A stretch of 64,000 nt of DNA, from positions 86,700 through 150,699 of the forward strand of contig NZ_FNCP01000011.1 in NCBI RefSeq assembly GCF_900100785.1. The letters run 5' to 3'. How positions within the stretch are numbered: the stretch's first letter is position 1; each line of letters begins with the position of its first letter. The notes under the pieces are model-generated. The model saw only the letters and a list, made by a program, of their open reading frames with translations, did not search any database and was not told where the DNA came from. This DNA is from Desulfosporosinus hippei DSM 8344 (lineage in GTDB: Bacteria > Bacillota > Desulfitobacteriia > Desulfitobacteriales > Desulfitobacteriaceae). The translations under genes were made by a program, and so were the position numbers. Below are positions 26,185 through 36,290 of this stretch, one piece after another.

Positions 26185-26316
26185 TATTAATCGTTCCTTT
26201 TTAATAAATTTGTCTTTGCTTAAGAATATAGTATATCATTTAATTACAATAAGGTATAGGTAAAGAAAAGGTTAAAGGAAATATGTGGGTAATACAAACG
26301 GGAGCAAAAATAATTA

Positions 26317-26344
26317 AGCCCTCTTTCCTTAAAGGCAGAGGGCT
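26317..26344 (-). terminator. Hairpin after the AhpD-like gene
   Basis: AGCCCTCT (26317-26324) pairs perfectly with AGAGGGCT (26337-26344). On the minus strand it is followed by TAATTATTTTT, so it likely terminates the 26412-26768 gene. Confidence 0.7.
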
Positions 26345-26411
26345 ATGTTTAAGTATTAGATCTTAATACATATTTCTGAATGGATAATCCTGTTGTTATA
26401 ATTAAAATGAA

Positions 26412-26768
26412 CTAGTGAACCGAATGCCCCTCAACTTCGTTTAATAAGTTTCTTAGAATCAGAATTCCTTGCATTGTCCTGGGGAAACCGGCACTGGGAG
26501 CCACTAGGAGAATGGCGTGTTCAATTTCCTCTTTAGTACAGCCGCTGCGTATTGCTTTTAAAATGTGTGTTCGCAGAGCTCTGGGGTACTGACACTCCGT
26601 GGAAAGTGCTACTTTGATCAGCCAGCAGGTTTTTTCATCTAATGGGCCGCCATCTTTATGGATTAATTGACCGTATTTCTCATAGGCATCATAAATTTGC
26701 CCATGTTGTTCCGTGAAGTATTTCAAATTGATTTCAGTACTGTCAAGGTTATCAAAGTAATCGTCCAT
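26412..26768 (-). CDS. Carboxymuconolactone decarboxylase/AhpD-family protein
   Basis: The protein has 118 residues. The helical CMD fold is suggested by LDEKTCWLIKVALSTECQYPRALRTHILKAI in pieces and the typical GCTKEEIEHAILLVAPSAGFP stretch. The usual CxxC redox pair is not present: ECQYP has a single Cys at the expected place and another Cys (SGC) lies about 20 residues on. A role in gamma-carboxymuconolactone decarboxylation is therefore unlikely, and a peroxidase-linked role is uncertain. AGGAGG precedes the ATG. Confidence 0.82.
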   Translation of the reverse strand: MDDYFDNLDSTEINLKYFTEQHGQIYDAYEKYGQLIHKDGGPLDEKTCWLIKVALSTECQYPRALRTHILKAIRSGCTKEEIEHAILLVAPSAGFPRTMQGILILRNLLNEVEGHSVH

Positions 26769-26966
26769 TGATATACCTCCTTTCCGAGATGTTTACATTA
26801 TCATCCAATTTTAAGGTTTTTATGCATTTTACAAGTTGAACAACGCGACTGCGGTGGGGACTCTCCCACCAGCGAAGCAGAATAATGAACACCCACTTAT
26901 AGAAGTGAGTGTATCGGAATTTCAAAACAAAATGGCCTTGATTATTGAAATGGAGTGTTTTTTATT

Positions 26967-27206
26967 ATGAAGAAAATGGAGATCGAACTAAAAAAAGATA
27001 TCAGAGAACAACTTGTTGAGGATCTTAAGCGCTATTTCTCCAAGGAAAGAGATGAGGAACTTGGCAATTTAGGTGCCGAACTTCTGCTTGATTATATTCT
27101 TAATAACATTGGTCCCTACATTTATAATATAGGGATTACAGATTCCTATAAGTATATGAATGAACGGGTCGAGGATTTGTTGGGCCTGGAGAAACGCTTT
27201 CGTTAG
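26967..27206 (+). CDS. DUF2164-type small protein
   Basis: The ATG at 26967 is preferred over an in-frame GTG at 26955; it gives 79 residues beginning MKKMEIELKKDIREQL. The acidic/basic helical composition and the segment GAELLLDYILNNIGPYIYNIGI match DUF2164 proteins, which are small, cytoplasmic and uncharacterised. A GGAG site lies 11 bases upstream. Before it (26790-26950) are two small hairpins (GGTGGG/CCCACC at 26853-26870 and one near 26890) but no other gene. Confidence 0.82.
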   Translation: MKKMEIELKKDIREQLVEDLKRYFSKERDEELGNLGAELLLDYILNNIGPYIYNIGITDSYKYMNERVEDLLGLEKRFR

Positions 27207-27334
27207 TGATCCTAGGTATTAAACCATAAACAGTCTGAGAGGATCGAAAAAGTAAGTGTAAGAGGGAATGGATATTATTTGCATTGAATTATTTCAGACT
27301 GGTAATGCTGCCTTAAGGACTGTACATAAGGAAG

Positions 27335-27373
27335 AAGAACGCAATCAGGATTCGTCCTGCTTGCGTTCTTTTG
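27335..27373. terminator. Bidirectional terminator between DUF2164 and DUF815 genes
   Basis: AAGAACGCAA-CAGGA (27335-27350) pairs with TCCTG-TTGCGTTCTT (27355-27370) around TTCG, with one mismatch. It lies between convergent genes. Confidence 0.75.
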
Positions 27374-27391
27374 AGTACTGATTTATGAATA

Positions 27392-28777
27392 TTAATTTTG
27401 GAGAGTCTCCCGTCCCGCAATCCAATCTACGAATTGTCTTGCCGTTCTTGCCGAACGGCCGTTATACCATAGTGCCCACTGAAGAGCTTCTTTCTGTAAG
27501 CGTTCCTTGTCAATGTTTAGGTTTCTGTTGGCGGCAATCCCTTCAACGATTTTGAGATAACGGTTTTGATCGGGGGAAGAGAAGACGACGTTTATCCCAA
27601 AACGATCGGCCAGGGAAAGCTTTTCCTGCATGCTATCTCCGGCATGGACTTCTTCATTAGGATTACCTGAATGTAAGCCAGCCCGTTCGCTAAAATACTC
27701 CTTAACCAGATGCCTGCGATTGGAGGTGGCATAGATTAGAATGTTGGGGGTTTTGCTTTCCAGACCGCCCTCCAGCACTGCTTTGAGAGAAGTGTAGTTT
27801 TCCTCGTTATCCCCAAAGACTAAGTCGTCAATAAAGATAATGAACTTTTGAGATCTATTCTTCAGCTGTCGAATAATCAGTGGAAAATCTGCCAGGTAGG
27901 CCTTAGGAACCTCCACCATGCGCAGCCCTTGGGTATGATAATGATTGAGTATGGCCTTGACTGTGGAAGATTTTCCGGTACCTCTATCCCCATAAAGGAG
28001 AACATTGTTAGATGGGACACCCTGCAAAAATTGCAGGGTGTTCTCAATCACACGAGAACGCTCGTTTTGGTAATCAATCAAATCGTTTAACGTAATTGGA
28101 TCCGGACTTTCTATTCCTTTTAGATAGCCTTGTCCATTAGTTTTTTCCCAGACAAAGGCGATATAACGGGCGAAGACCCCACTGCCATTGTGTTGGTAGA
28201 ATTGTTTAAGCTCCTCCAGACAGTCAGCCCAGTGTTTAGAACGGTAAAAACTCTCCTTGATTTGCTGAATATGAAGAGGAGTTTGGGCAGCCTGATCCTC
28301 AGATATCCATTCTGGCAGTTTCTCGACGTAAGAATTATAGGCGGGATTATTTAAACGCTGATTAATTTCTGCTTTAAGCTCTTTTGATTCAAGATTTGCC
28401 AGAAGCTGCAGCTCCTGTAAATCCTGTACGACTGCTTGTTCGATCGCAGAGGTTTCCGGAGTCTGCCCTGCTTGAAGTTTTGAGGTGAATAGATTCTCAG
28501 CAAAGATTATTTTATCAGTAATATATTCCTTTAGGGATATAGTCCCGCTTTTGGCTAATTCAAAGTAGAAATCGTTATATAAGTTAATAACTTCTCTCAG
28601 ATCTATAGAATCTGGAGTTAAGCTGATAAGTAAGGCTCTAAGCCGACTTATCACTACATCCTCCAATAATCCTCTGTAGATAGCCAGTGAGTCAAGTGCC
28701 AGTAGTGCAGTTGATAAATTATTAATTCGAAGACTTTCCTGCTCTGAAACAGTAATACCGGGTTTGTTTTGTGTCAT
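27392..28777 (-). CDS. DUF815-family AAA ATPase
   Basis: The ATG at 28777-28775 is preferred, with GGGAGG ten bases upstream; an in-frame TTG six codons earlier overlaps that site. The product has 461 residues. The N-terminal half is helical and unassigned. The ATPase domain (about 200-450) has Walker A LLYGDRGTGKSS and Walker B FIIFIDDLVF, and carries the DUF815 hallmarks NVLLYGDRGTGKSSTVKA in parts and IYATSNRRHLVKE. Its function is not established. It is transcribed alone, with a terminator downstream. Confidence 0.9.
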   Translation of the reverse strand: MTQNKPGITVSEQESLRINNLSTALLALDSLAIYRGLLEDVVISRLRALLISLTPDSIDLREVINLYNDFYFELAKSGTISLKEYITDKIIFAENLFTSKLQAGQTPETSAIEQAVVQDLQELQLLANLESKELKAEINQRLNNPAYNSYVEKLPEWISEDQAAQTPLHIQQIKESFYRSKHWADCLEELKQFYQHNGSGVFARYIAFVWEKTNGQGYLKGIESPDPITLNDLIDYQNERSRVIENTLQFLQGVPSNNVLLYGDRGTGKSSTVKAILNHYHTQGLRMVEVPKAYLADFPLIIRQLKNRSQKFIIFIDDLVFGDNEENYTSLKAVLEGGLESKTPNILIYATSNRRHLVKEYFSERAGLHSGNPNEEVHAGDSMQEKLSLADRFGINVVFSSPDQNRYLKIVEGIAANRNLNIDKERLQKEALQWALWYNGRSARTARQFVDWIAGRETLQN

Positions 28778-28879
28778 CGTTATAGCGCCTCCCAAAAAGT
28801 ATCAATTATGTCACCAATATATCCTCTGATCTAATTAATTATCTTACTACAAACTCCAGCGGATAACTACTCTGTTCTG

Positions 28880-29640
28880 TCTGGCTCTGGGGGGAGCGCT
28901 TGTTGGCTGTGTAACCCGTGCGAAGACGGTGTCTTCGTTCTGCACGTGTCTGCGAGTTCCGCCACTGGCTCGCTGGACGGTTCGCGAGCGCGTCCGAACC
29001 TCCGGGTATTTCTGCATGTGAACCTGCGGCGCGCTACGGGGACGCGAACCGTCGGCCCTTGCCTTAGCGCGGCTCCACTGACGCAGCCGCTTTGCAGAAA
29101 AGCGCTCCTCCAGTCAGACTGTTGGGAGTGTAAGCAGAACTTTGGGGATTCTTAGGTAAGGCTTCGCGGAATCTTTAGCGTGCTTGGTGGTTCTTACCAT
29201 CTGCTGGTGTCGTGGTAGAGGCATGGAGAGCTACTCAGAAAAACACCTAAAACACTCTTTAGAATAATAGACCCGAAAGACAGGGCGGCTTCGATCCACA
29301 GGAGTGAACCCATTGCATGGAGAGGCGGTAAAGCCTACAAGCTTGGGTGGGGAAGCGGAGCCACGGGTTCACATCAGGTATTACCCAGAGGTTTGGCACG
29401 AAAGTGTCCGGTGGACATTTTCGCTGAAGCGGCAATCGCCAAAGAATACTTATCCGCTGAAGATAGCCCTGCGCCAGCGAGTAGGCCAGCCTCGGAATGT
29501 GAGTGACGAAGACACTGTCTTCGCACGAATTAACTGGTCTTGCACGGATGTGGGCGAAGCCGCCTGACCCAAGCGACCCTATTTTTATGGACGAAGCCGC
29601 CTGCCTCAAAAGGGCTTATGCCTGATATTCCCAAAAACAA
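28880..29640. other. GC-rich non-coding island with nested hairpins
   Basis: About 760 bp is clearly richer in G+C than its neighbours, and I find no convincing gene. Self-complementary parts are dense: CGAAGAC-GGT-GTCTTCG at 28921-28937; CGAAGAC-ACT-GTCTTCG at 29507-29523; GTGAACCC near 29303 with GGGTTCAC near 29364; CGAAAGTGTCC-GGT-GGACATTTTCG near 29399-29423 (one wobble); and CAGGGCGGCTTCGATCC at 29281 facing GGACGAAGCCGCCTG at 29589. The last pair could close a domain of about 320 bases. The motif GAAGCCGCCTG recurs twice near the 3' end. It may be a structured RNA or a decayed mobile element; neither is proven. Confidence 0.55.
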
Positions 29641-29738
29641 CTAATCTGAAGGAAGGGGTTTGGCATTGCCAAGCCGAATAAGGTATATTAATATCTGAAC
29701 CAAAATTAACCAGTACTTTAGAGGTGGAGGGAAGCTGT

Positions 29739-31538
29739 TTGAGAGGGCCAAAGGAACAATACCAACGACGAAGGAAATTCTATGGAGATAAATTGGAGAA
29801 TTTGACTCAGTTGATTAACCGCTTAAGTAATCTAAGACTAGGGTTTTCTTTAGTGGGCCTGGCTTTAAGTGTATTTCTTTATCTAAGCTATAGTCAGACC
29901 CTAGGGTACATAGTGGGTCTTTTCACCCTGGTGGTTTTTATTGGGCTGGTTCTATGGCACCAGAGCTTAAGAATACGACAACGGTATATCCGGATGCTCT
30001 TTGAAAACTATGAGCAGTCCTTAAAACGTTTGGCAGGAGAATGGAACTCCTTTCCAGATTCCGGAGAAGATTTTCGGGATCCGAGCCATCCGTTTTCAGA
30101 AGACCTAGACCTTTTTGGCTCAAACTCGCTTTTTCAATGGATAAATACAGCGCTGACTTTTCGAGGGCGGGAAAGGCTCCGAGAGTCCTTGAGCGCAGTC
30201 CCCTCAGATGTAGAAACTATTTTAACTAAGCAAGAGGCGATTAAAGAGCTTGCCGGTAATTTGACTTGGAGACAAAGGTTTCTGGCAGAGGCGAAAATGG
30301 CTAAAGGTCCGATGAAATCCCCTCAGGGTATTATTGAATGGGCTAAAAATGTCGATTCCTCATATCTGAGAACCAGTGTGTTAATATGGGCTCGGGCTTT
30401 ACCAATCATCACAATCAGCTTTGTGCTGTTGTATTTAATAACTCCCCAGGTCACATTCCATTACCCACTGGCAGGTATCATAGTTCAGTCCCTGATACTC
30501 TTTGCCGGAAAGCAGCGAGGCAAGGCCCTGAATGCGGTTTATTCTTATAAAGAAAGTATTAAGACTTATGAGAAAATGCTGGAACGTTTCGAAAAACGCT
30601 CCTTTCAAGCTGATTATCTCAAGGGTCTGAAGAAAGGCCTCTATGATTCTGACAGTAAGCCGGCTTATGAACAGATTAGAAAACTCTCAGGTATCGCAGA
30701 CTTAATAGCTAACCGGGAGAATGCGGTTTTTTTAATCGTTAATATTCTAACCCTTTGGGATATCCAGTGTATGATCGCCTTAGAATCCTGGAAAGAAAAA
30801 TCAGGTCGCTCCTTGGGATCCTGGTTAGATACGATTGCTGAATTAGAGGCTATGTCAAGTCTGGCGATCATTCATTTTGATCATCCGGAATGGGGAGTGC
30901 CCAAGATCTCCTCTGAGCCGGGTATTAACGCTAAAAGAATAGGACACCCGCTTTTAAGTGGTTCGATTTGTAATGACCTTGCAATTCAAAAAGATTCCGG
31001 AATTTTGTTAATCACCGGCTCCAATATGTCCGGTAAAAGTACCTTGCTGAGAACGGTAGGAATCAATTTAGTCTTGGCTTATGCCGGAGCACCTGTCTGT
31101 GCCCAGGCCTTTTCCTGTTCGGTGTTGCAAATGTATACCTGCATGCGGGTCAGTGATAATTTAGGAAAGAGCATCTCATCGTTCTACGCCGAATTGTTAA
31201 GAATTAAACAGATCGTCAGTGCAGCGAAGACCCAGACAAACATCTTCTTTCTATTAGATGAGATTTTCAAAGGAACCAATTCCCAAGATCGTCACGCCGG
31301 GGCTAAGGTGTTAATTCAACAGTTGAGTAAAGCCGGGGCCATGGGCATGGTCTCCACTCACGACTTGGAGCTGGGAGATATGGAACGGGAAAGTGAGCGG
31401 AAAATCCGTAACTATCATTTTCGTGAGTATTATAAGGATGATGAGATATATTTTGATTATAAACTGCGCCCGGGAATTTCCACGACCCGCAATGCTATGT
31501 ATCTGATAAAGATGGCGGGGATTGATGTAGAGCAGTGA
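29739..31538 (+). CDS. Membrane-associated MutS domain V ATPase
   Basis: The TTG at 29739 is preferred: GGAGGG (29726-29731) is seven bases upstream, and an earlier in-frame GTG at 29724 overlaps it. The product has 599 residues. Two hydrophobic helices lie near 30-75 and two more near 220-260, and the C-terminal half is a MutS-type ATPase. Walker A is GSNMSGKSTLLR; then come the MutS signature region FSCSVLQMYTCMRVSDNLGKSISSFYAE (in pieces), Walker B FFLLDEIFKGTN and the STHD histidine. Mismatch-recognition domains are absent, so it is not MutS or MutS2. Members of this membrane subgroup have no agreed role. Confidence 0.9.
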   Translation: MRGPKEQYQRRRKFYGDKLENLTQLINRLSNLRLGFSLVGLALSVFLYLSYSQTLGYIVGLFTLVVFIGLVLWHQSLRIRQRYIRMLFENYEQSLKRLAGEWNSFPDSGEDFRDPSHPFSEDLDLFGSNSLFQWINTALTFRGRERLRESLSAVPSDVETILTKQEAIKELAGNLTWRQRFLAEAKMAKGPMKSPQGIIEWAKNVDSSYLRTSVLIWARALPIITISFVLLYLITPQVTFHYPLAGIIVQSLILFAGKQRGKALNAVYSYKESIKTYEKMLERFEKRSFQADYLKGLKKGLYDSDSKPAYEQIRKLSGIADLIANRENAVFLIVNILTLWDIQCMIALESWKEKSGRSLGSWLDTIAELEAMSSLAIIHFDHPEWGVPKISSEPGINAKRIGHPLLSGSICNDLAIQKDSGILLITGSNMSGKSTLLRTVGINLVLAYAGAPVCAQAFSCSVLQMYTCMRVSDNLGKSISSFYAELLRIKQIVSAAKTQTNIFFLLDEIFKGTNSQDRHAGAKVLIQQLSKAGAMGMVSTHDLELGDMERESERKIRNYHFREYYKDDEIYFDYKLRPGISTTRNAMYLIKMAGIDVEQ

Positions 31539-31582
31539 GCTTAGAGATATGAGATTCAACAGTGAAGGAGATGGATGTACCT

Positions 31583-32059
31583 ATGATTCTGGTGAGCGCT
31601 TGTTTACTGGGGCTGAATACGAAGTATAATGGAGAGTCAAATCTCCATGCTCTGATTCAGAAATACAGCACCTTAGGCCGGTTTATCCCGGTTTGCCCGG
31701 AACAACTTGGTGGTTTGCCAACTCCCCGTGAGCCTGTGGAGATTATTAATGGCACAGGGCGGGATGTCCTGAGGGGGGCCAGCCTTATTCAAGGAGAGTC
31801 AGGAGAAATGGTGACCGGACAATTTATCAAAGGGGCCAATGAAGTATTGAAGATCACGGAGCTGTTTAAGGTTACTGCCGCAATACTTAAAGAGCGCAGC
31901 CCCTCTTGTGGAGTGAATCATATATATGATGGCAGCTTCGGACATGTAATAATTCCCGGCCAGGGTGTGACAGCAGCCTTATTGGAAGAACATAATATTC
32001 CCCTTTATTCGGAAGAGAATTTGACTGAGGAAAAACTATTAGAGCTATTAAGCTGTTGA
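31583..32059 (+). CDS. DUF523-family protein
   Basis: The ATG at 31583 gives the usual N-terminus MILVSACLLGLNTKYNG; upstream in-frame starts at 31562 (GTG) and 31571 (ATG) are possible. The product has 158 residues. DUF523 motifs seen are SACLLG, VCPEQLGGLPTPR and LKERSPSCGVNHIYDG, with conserved cysteines that could bind metal or act in catalysis. Relatives are fused to or next to genes of tRNA thiolation (YbbK/TudS-like desulfidases acting on thiouracil), which is a reasonable but unproven guess. It follows the MutS-like gene by 24 bp before the GTG, so they may be co-transcribed. Confidence 0.88.
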   Translation: MILVSACLLGLNTKYNGESNLHALIQKYSTLGRFIPVCPEQLGGLPTPREPVEIINGTGRDVLRGASLIQGESGEMVTGQFIKGANEVLKITELFKVTAAILKERSPSCGVNHIYDGSFGHVIIPGQGVTAALLEEHNIPLYSEENLTEEKLLELLSC

Positions 32060-32379
32060 TAATGGAACGGGTTACTCGCTTAAATCCTCCGGTCATAAAG
32101 CTGACATAAAAAGTGTCAGTCAAATATCATATCTTTTAAGATCTGTAGTATAAAATAGGAGGAAAATATTGAGTTTAATGTTTAAATTTAAAGCAAATTG
32201 TAAGTCTATGGAAAGGGGTGCTTTAGTAGTTTAGACCTATTGAACAATAATGAAATGTAAACCTCGAAGAGAAGATATATTTCTCTTCGAGGTTAATTAT
32301 TTCTAGGCGTTGTTGTTTTACAGCTGGAAGATATTGTACTGTACTTATTTAGATAAAGCTAGCAGCTGGGAGGATTTAT
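32060..32379. other. Intergenic region with a strong hairpin
   Basis: A perfect 14-bp stem (32260-32273 with 32281-32294) and a seven-base AT loop probably ends transcription of the DUF523 unit, although the downstream T run is weak. The remainder is AT-rich with no gene. The region presumably also holds the promoter of the chemoreceptor gene, which I cannot place with confidence. Confidence 0.65.
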
Positions 32380-34398
32380 ATGTCAAAACGGGTCAAAGGT
32401 TCTATGTCCATAAAAACACGTATTACTCTCGTCGCAGGAATGGTAATTATTTTTATCGTAGCAGCCTTATCTGGAGCAAGCCTTTGGAATGCCGAGAAGC
32501 TGCTCAAAACCAGTGAGCTGCAAACTCAAAAACTTGTAGAGCAAGGAATCAACGATGAATTTGCGGATCGTATGGCTCGGGCAAAATCATCGGTCCTATC
32601 CATGACAATGAACCCTGATGTAGCCAAGGCCTTAGCAGAAGGAGACCGAGCTACTGTCGCCCGTCTTGTTCAACCCGTGTTTGATGAGATCAAAAAAGAG
32701 GGGTTTAGTCAACTTCAGTTTCACCTTGCCCCGGCAACTTCATTCTATCGTGCCCATTCACCCCAAAAATTTGGCGATGAGCTTGCCAAAATTCGGCCTA
32801 CGGTAGTGGCGGCCAATAGTGAACATAAGATTGTAGAAGGACTTGAAGAAGGGGTGGAAGGATACGGATTTCGAGTTGTTGTTCCGGTCAAGTATCAAGA
32901 ACAATGGGTAGGTACTGTGGAATATGGCATGGATTTCGGGCAAGACTTTTTAAAAGCTTTGCAAAAGAAGAACGCAGGGGAGTATTTTATCTATCTCCTT
33001 GATCCTTCGACCTCCATGATCAAAAATGTCAAAGAGAATGGGGGATTACTGGCCGGTACCGGTGAAGATAATTTTACAATACCTGAGAGTACCATAATGG
33101 CCCTGAGGGACGGCGAAGCCCGCTTTTCTGTGAGTGCAGATAAACGCTTTAATGTTTCCCTTATCCCTTTCCATGACTACCGGGGGGATGTAAAAGGGTA
33201 TATTAAGACTGTCGTTTCCCGGGAGGCAGTGGTAAAAGACCTAAGCGCACTCAAGGGTTCGGTTTTGACGATTGGCCTGATCGTTCTAGCCCTGGGAATC
33301 TGTGCAGGATATTTGGTCTCCTTAACTCTCACCAAACCCTTACTGCAGTTAACCGATGATGCTAGGACCCTGGCCACGGGCAATTTGATAATTGAGATTA
33401 AAACAAATTGGTATGGAGAATTAGAAGCCTTGGCCATAGCTATGAAAAAGATGCTGGAAAATACCAAAGAAGTATGTTCTTCGATTAATCATGCTGTAAG
33501 CCTGGTAGAACATTCGACGGAAGAGATTTCTGAGGCTGTCGAATTAACTTCTCAAGGGACAGATGAGTTGGCTAAAAGTGTTGGCCAGGTTGCGAGGGCT
33601 GCTCAAACTATTGCTGTTCGTACCAGTGAGATGAGTAGCCAATCTGAGGGCATCAATTCCAGTGTTCAACGCTTAGCACAGCATATGAAGTTCATAGCTA
33701 ACAGCACTTCTGAGGTTCGTGAGCGGACAATGAGTGGAGAAGAAATAATTAATAATCTGGCTGACAAAATGAGAACCTTTTCTCATAAAGTGGCTAAAAT
33801 TCAAACCGGAAGTCAAATTCTCAGAGAACAAACGGGAGAAATCCGCGGTATTACCCAAATCATCACTGAGATTTCCGACCAAACGAATTTGCTTGCTCTT
33901 AATGCGGCTATCGAAGCGGCACGAGCCGGGGAAGCGGGGCGAGGGTTTGCAGTGGTCGCTGAAGAAGTCCGCTTATTAGCTGAAGGGTCAAGGAAAAGTG
34001 CCGCTCAGATAGCAAAGTTAATTGATCAAGTGACCTTAAATGTAGAGCACTCCGCGGAAGCCTCAGAAGAAGCGGTCTATTTGATCAAGGAACAGGAAAG
34101 TATCGGTGAGAGCGCTTTAGGGCAATTTGAGGAGATATCTCAGGGGACACAAAATGTCGGTCTCTTACTTGGCGAAATGGATTTAGAAGTTCAGCAAGTT
34201 ATCCGGTTAGGGCAGACAATCAATTCTTCAGTTTCTGAAATTGCGGGTCTGTGTCAAGAAGATGCGGCAGCTTCCGAGGAAATGGCCGCTTCAACGGAAG
34301 AAATGAGTGCAACGATTGGTACCATTGGGGCCAGTGTCAGAGAGTTAGGGAGATTGATGGAGGAACTGAAGGCCCAAAGTAAGAGGTTCGTAATTTGA
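32380..34398 (+). CDS. Methyl-accepting chemotaxis protein
   Basis: The protein has 672 residues. TM1 is at about 15-33, a large extracytoplasmic sensor about 34-295 resembles double Cache/Cache_3 domains, TM2 is about 297-317, and HAMP about 318-370. The signalling domain (about 390-660) holds the invariant hairpin tip [22 protein letters not shown] (in pieces) and [12 protein letters not shown]. The sensor contains [19 protein letters not shown], as in ligand-binding Cache modules for small organic acids or amines. It transmits to CheA/CheW, not encoded here. The GGGAGG site precedes the ATG. Confidence 0.94.
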   Translation: MSKRVKGSMSIKTRITLVAGMVIIFIVAALSGASLWNAEKLLKTSELQTQKLVEQGINDEFADRMARAKSSVLSMTMNPDVAKALAEGDRATVARLVQPVFDEIKKEGFSQLQFHLAPATSFYRAHSPQKFGDELAKIRPTVVAANSEHKIVEGLEEGVEGYGFRVVVPVKYQEQWVGTVEYGMDFGQDFLKALQKKNAGEYFIYLLDPSTSMIKNVKENGGLLAGTGEDNFTIPESTIMALRDGEARFSVSADKRFNVSLIPFHDYRGDVKGYIKTVVSREAVVKDLSALKGSVLTIGLIVLALGICAGYLVSLTLTKPLLQLTDDARTLATGNLIIEIKTNWYGELEALAIAMKKMLENTKEVCSSINHAVSLVEHSTEEISEAVELTSQGTDELAKSVGQVARAAQTIAVRTSEMSSQSEGINSSVQRLAQHMKFIANSTSEVRERTMSGEEIINNLADKMRTFSHKVAKIQTGSQILREQTGEIRGITQIITEISDQTNLLALNAAIEAARAGEAGRGFAVVAEEVRLLAEGSRKSAAQIAKLIDQVTLNVEHSAEASEEAVYLIKEQESIGESALGQFEEISQGTQNVGLLLGEMDLEVQQVIRLGQTINSSVSEIAGLCQEDAAASEEMAASTEEMSATIGTIGASVRELGRLMEELKAQSKRFVI

Positions 34399-34470
34399 AG
34401 TTAGGATTTTAATCAGGTATAATTATAAATCAGGAAATCTCAGATTATTAATGGCTTCAGGAGGTAATCT

Positions 34471-35862
34471 ATGCAAGCGACAACGGTTAAGGAGATTTAC
34501 AGAGAGCCGAATCCTTTTCTCAATCAGAAAGTAGAATTATCTGGATGGGTTCGCACAGTGCGTACGTCCAAAACATTTGGCTTTATTGAGATAAATGACG
34601 GGAGTTTTTTTGAGAACCTTCAAGTGGTTTTTGAAGAAAGTCTTGCCAACTTTCAGGAGATAGGCAAGCTCACAATCAGCTCGGCAATTCGTGTTCAAGG
34701 AGAACTGGTTCCCTCACCGGGAGCAAAGCAACCCTTTGAGTTGAAAGCAGCAAACATCGAAATTCTTTCTGTGTCTGCGGCAGATTACCCTCTCCAAAAA
34801 AAGCGGCATACTTTTGAGTATCTGCGGACGATTGCTCATTTGCGCCCCAGAACTAATACCTTTGCGGCCGTCTTTCGTTTAAGGTCAATGATTGCCTATG
34901 CGATTCACAAGTTCTTTCAGGAAAAAGGCTTTGTCTATGTACATACCCCGATTATCACCGGCAGTGATGCGGAAGGAGCCGGTGAAATGTTTAAGGTAAC
35001 GGCTCTGGATCTGGCTAATCCGCCTAAGGATAGTGAGGGGAATGTTGACTTTTCCAAAGACTTTTTTGGTCGGCTTACGAGCCTGACGGTAAGTGGCCAG
35101 CTTAATGTAGAGACCTATTGCATGGCCTTCCGAAATGTTTATACTTTCGGGCCCACCTTTCGCGCCGAAAATTCCAACACGGCCAGACATGCTGCGGAGT
35201 TTTGGATGATTGAACCGGAGATCGCCTTCGCAGATCTGACGGATAACATGAATTTAGCTGAAGAAATGATGAAATATTTAATCCAATATGCCTTGGATAA
35301 TGCTCCCGAGGAAATGGCTTTTTTCAATAATTTTGTGGATAAGACCTTGTTTGAACGCTTGGAAAACATCCTCAGCTCAGAATTTGCCCATGTGACCTAC
35401 ACTGAGGCAGTAGAAATGTTGGAGAAAGAAGATTTTAAATTTGAATATCCCGTGAGCTGGGGAATGGATCTTCAGACAGAACATGAGAGGTATCTTACTG
35501 AAAAGATCTTTAAAAAACCTGTTTTCGTCACGGACTATCCCAAAGGTATTAAGGCCTTTTATATGCGCTTAAATGAGGACAATAAGACGGTGGCAGCCAT
35601 GGATCTGCTCGTCCCCGGTGTGGGCGAAATCATTGGCGGGAGTCAACGGGAAGAGCGAATCGAGGTTTTGCAAGATCGTATGCAAGAAGCAGGGCTAAAG
35701 GCCGAGGATTATTGGTGGTACCTGGATCTACGGCGCTACGGGGGAGTAACCCATGCCGGATATGGTCTGGGCTTTGAACGGGTTATCATGTATTTGACGG
35801 GTATCGCTAATATTCGTGATGTGATCTCTTTTCCAAGAACAACAAATTCCAGTGAGTTTTAG
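34471..35862 (+). CDS. asnS: Asparaginyl-tRNA synthetase
   Basis: The protein has 463 residues, the full length for a bacterial AsnRS. The N-terminal OB-fold anticodon domain (about 1-105) is followed by the class II catalytic core. Motif 2 is [21 protein letters not shown] (in pieces), and motif 3 is [13 protein letters not shown] with the arginine that binds ATP. The substitution pattern ([20 protein letters not shown]) favours AsnRS over AspRS. AGGAGG lies before the ATG. Only 72 bp separate it from the chemoreceptor gene and no T-box is seen there. A terminator follows at 35907. Confidence 0.96.
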   Translation: MQATTVKEIYREPNPFLNQKVELSGWVRTVRTSKTFGFIEINDGSFFENLQVVFEESLANFQEIGKLTISSAIRVQGELVPSPGAKQPFELKAANIEILSVSAADYPLQKKRHTFEYLRTIAHLRPRTNTFAAVFRLRSMIAYAIHKFFQEKGFVYVHTPIITGSDAEGAGEMFKVTALDLANPPKDSEGNVDFSKDFFGRLTSLTVSGQLNVETYCMAFRNVYTFGPTFRAENSNTARHAAEFWMIEPEIAFADLTDNMNLAEEMMKYLIQYALDNAPEEMAFFNNFVDKTLFERLENILSSEFAHVTYTEAVEMLEKEDFKFEYPVSWGMDLQTEHERYLTEKIFKKPVFVTDYPKGIKAFYMRLNEDNKTVAAMDLLVPGVGEIIGGSQREERIEVLQDRMQEAGLKAEDYWWYLDLRRYGGVTHAGYGLGFERVIMYLTGIANIRDVISFPRTTNSSEF

Positions 35863-35906
35863 GAGGTCTCTCAATTTCAGCTTAAGCTGAAGGAGTTCAC
35901 TTGATA

Positions 35907-35940
35907 ACAGATGTATTCATTTGAGTACATCTGTTTTATC
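35907..35940 (+). terminator. Terminator after asnS
   Basis: ACAGATGTA (35907-35915) pairs with TACATCTGT (35926-35934), then TTTATC. It ends the asnS transcript. Confidence 0.8.
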
Positions 35941-36281
35941 ATTTCCGACACCACTTCTATATGGGGTGTTCATTATTCTGCTGCAGTGACGAAAGCCTCC
36001 ATTGGAGGGTTTCGCCGAGCCTCCTTCCCAATAAGACCACTTGGCGGCGAAGGAGGGAGAATCCATCCTAGGGCGCTAGGGTATTCGTCAAGTAGCTCTG
36101 CGCACGCCTTCGGCATATGTCTTCACTGAAGACTTATCTCACCGAACTTGTATTAAGAGTCTTGATGTTCAGCTTTAGCTGAATCAGTTTACTTGCAGAA
36201 TAATCCTTATTGACAGACAAATATTGGCATGCTAGAATTAGCCAAAGTTTGAGATGTATAGACAATTACAGTTAGGAATAG
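35941..36281. other. Intergenic region with GC-rich patch and inverted GTCTTC hairpin
   Basis: A GC-rich patch (about 35985-36115) contains complementary pieces such as GCCTCCTTCCC and GGCGAAGGAGGGA. At 36119-36133 is GTCTTC-ACT-GAAGAC, the same hairpin, turned inside out, as the two CGAAGAC-N3-GTCTTCG hairpins in the 28.9-29.6 kb island. I see no gene. The last 100 bases (36180-36281) are AT-rich and presumably carry the promoter for the GntR regulator. Confidence 0.5.
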
Positions 36282-36290
36282 GTGTTTTTG

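Noticed and set aside
29259..29609. A 116-codon minus-strand open frame in the GC-rich island
   Set aside because: It has no good ribosome site and an odd residue mix, and it overlaps dense hairpins. It is better explained as a chance frame in GC-rich non-coding DNA.
28880..29640. Group II intron
   Set aside because: A GTGCG-like start occurs near 28918, but I found no domain V hairpin with its catalytic triad and no reverse transcriptase, so the call is not supported.
34399..34470. T-box leader for asnS
   Set aside because: Only 72 bp lie between genes, and no T-box core or antiterminator was seen.
35911..36129. A 72-codon frame after asnS
   Set aside because: Starts within the asnS terminator and has low-complexity translation; probably non-coding.
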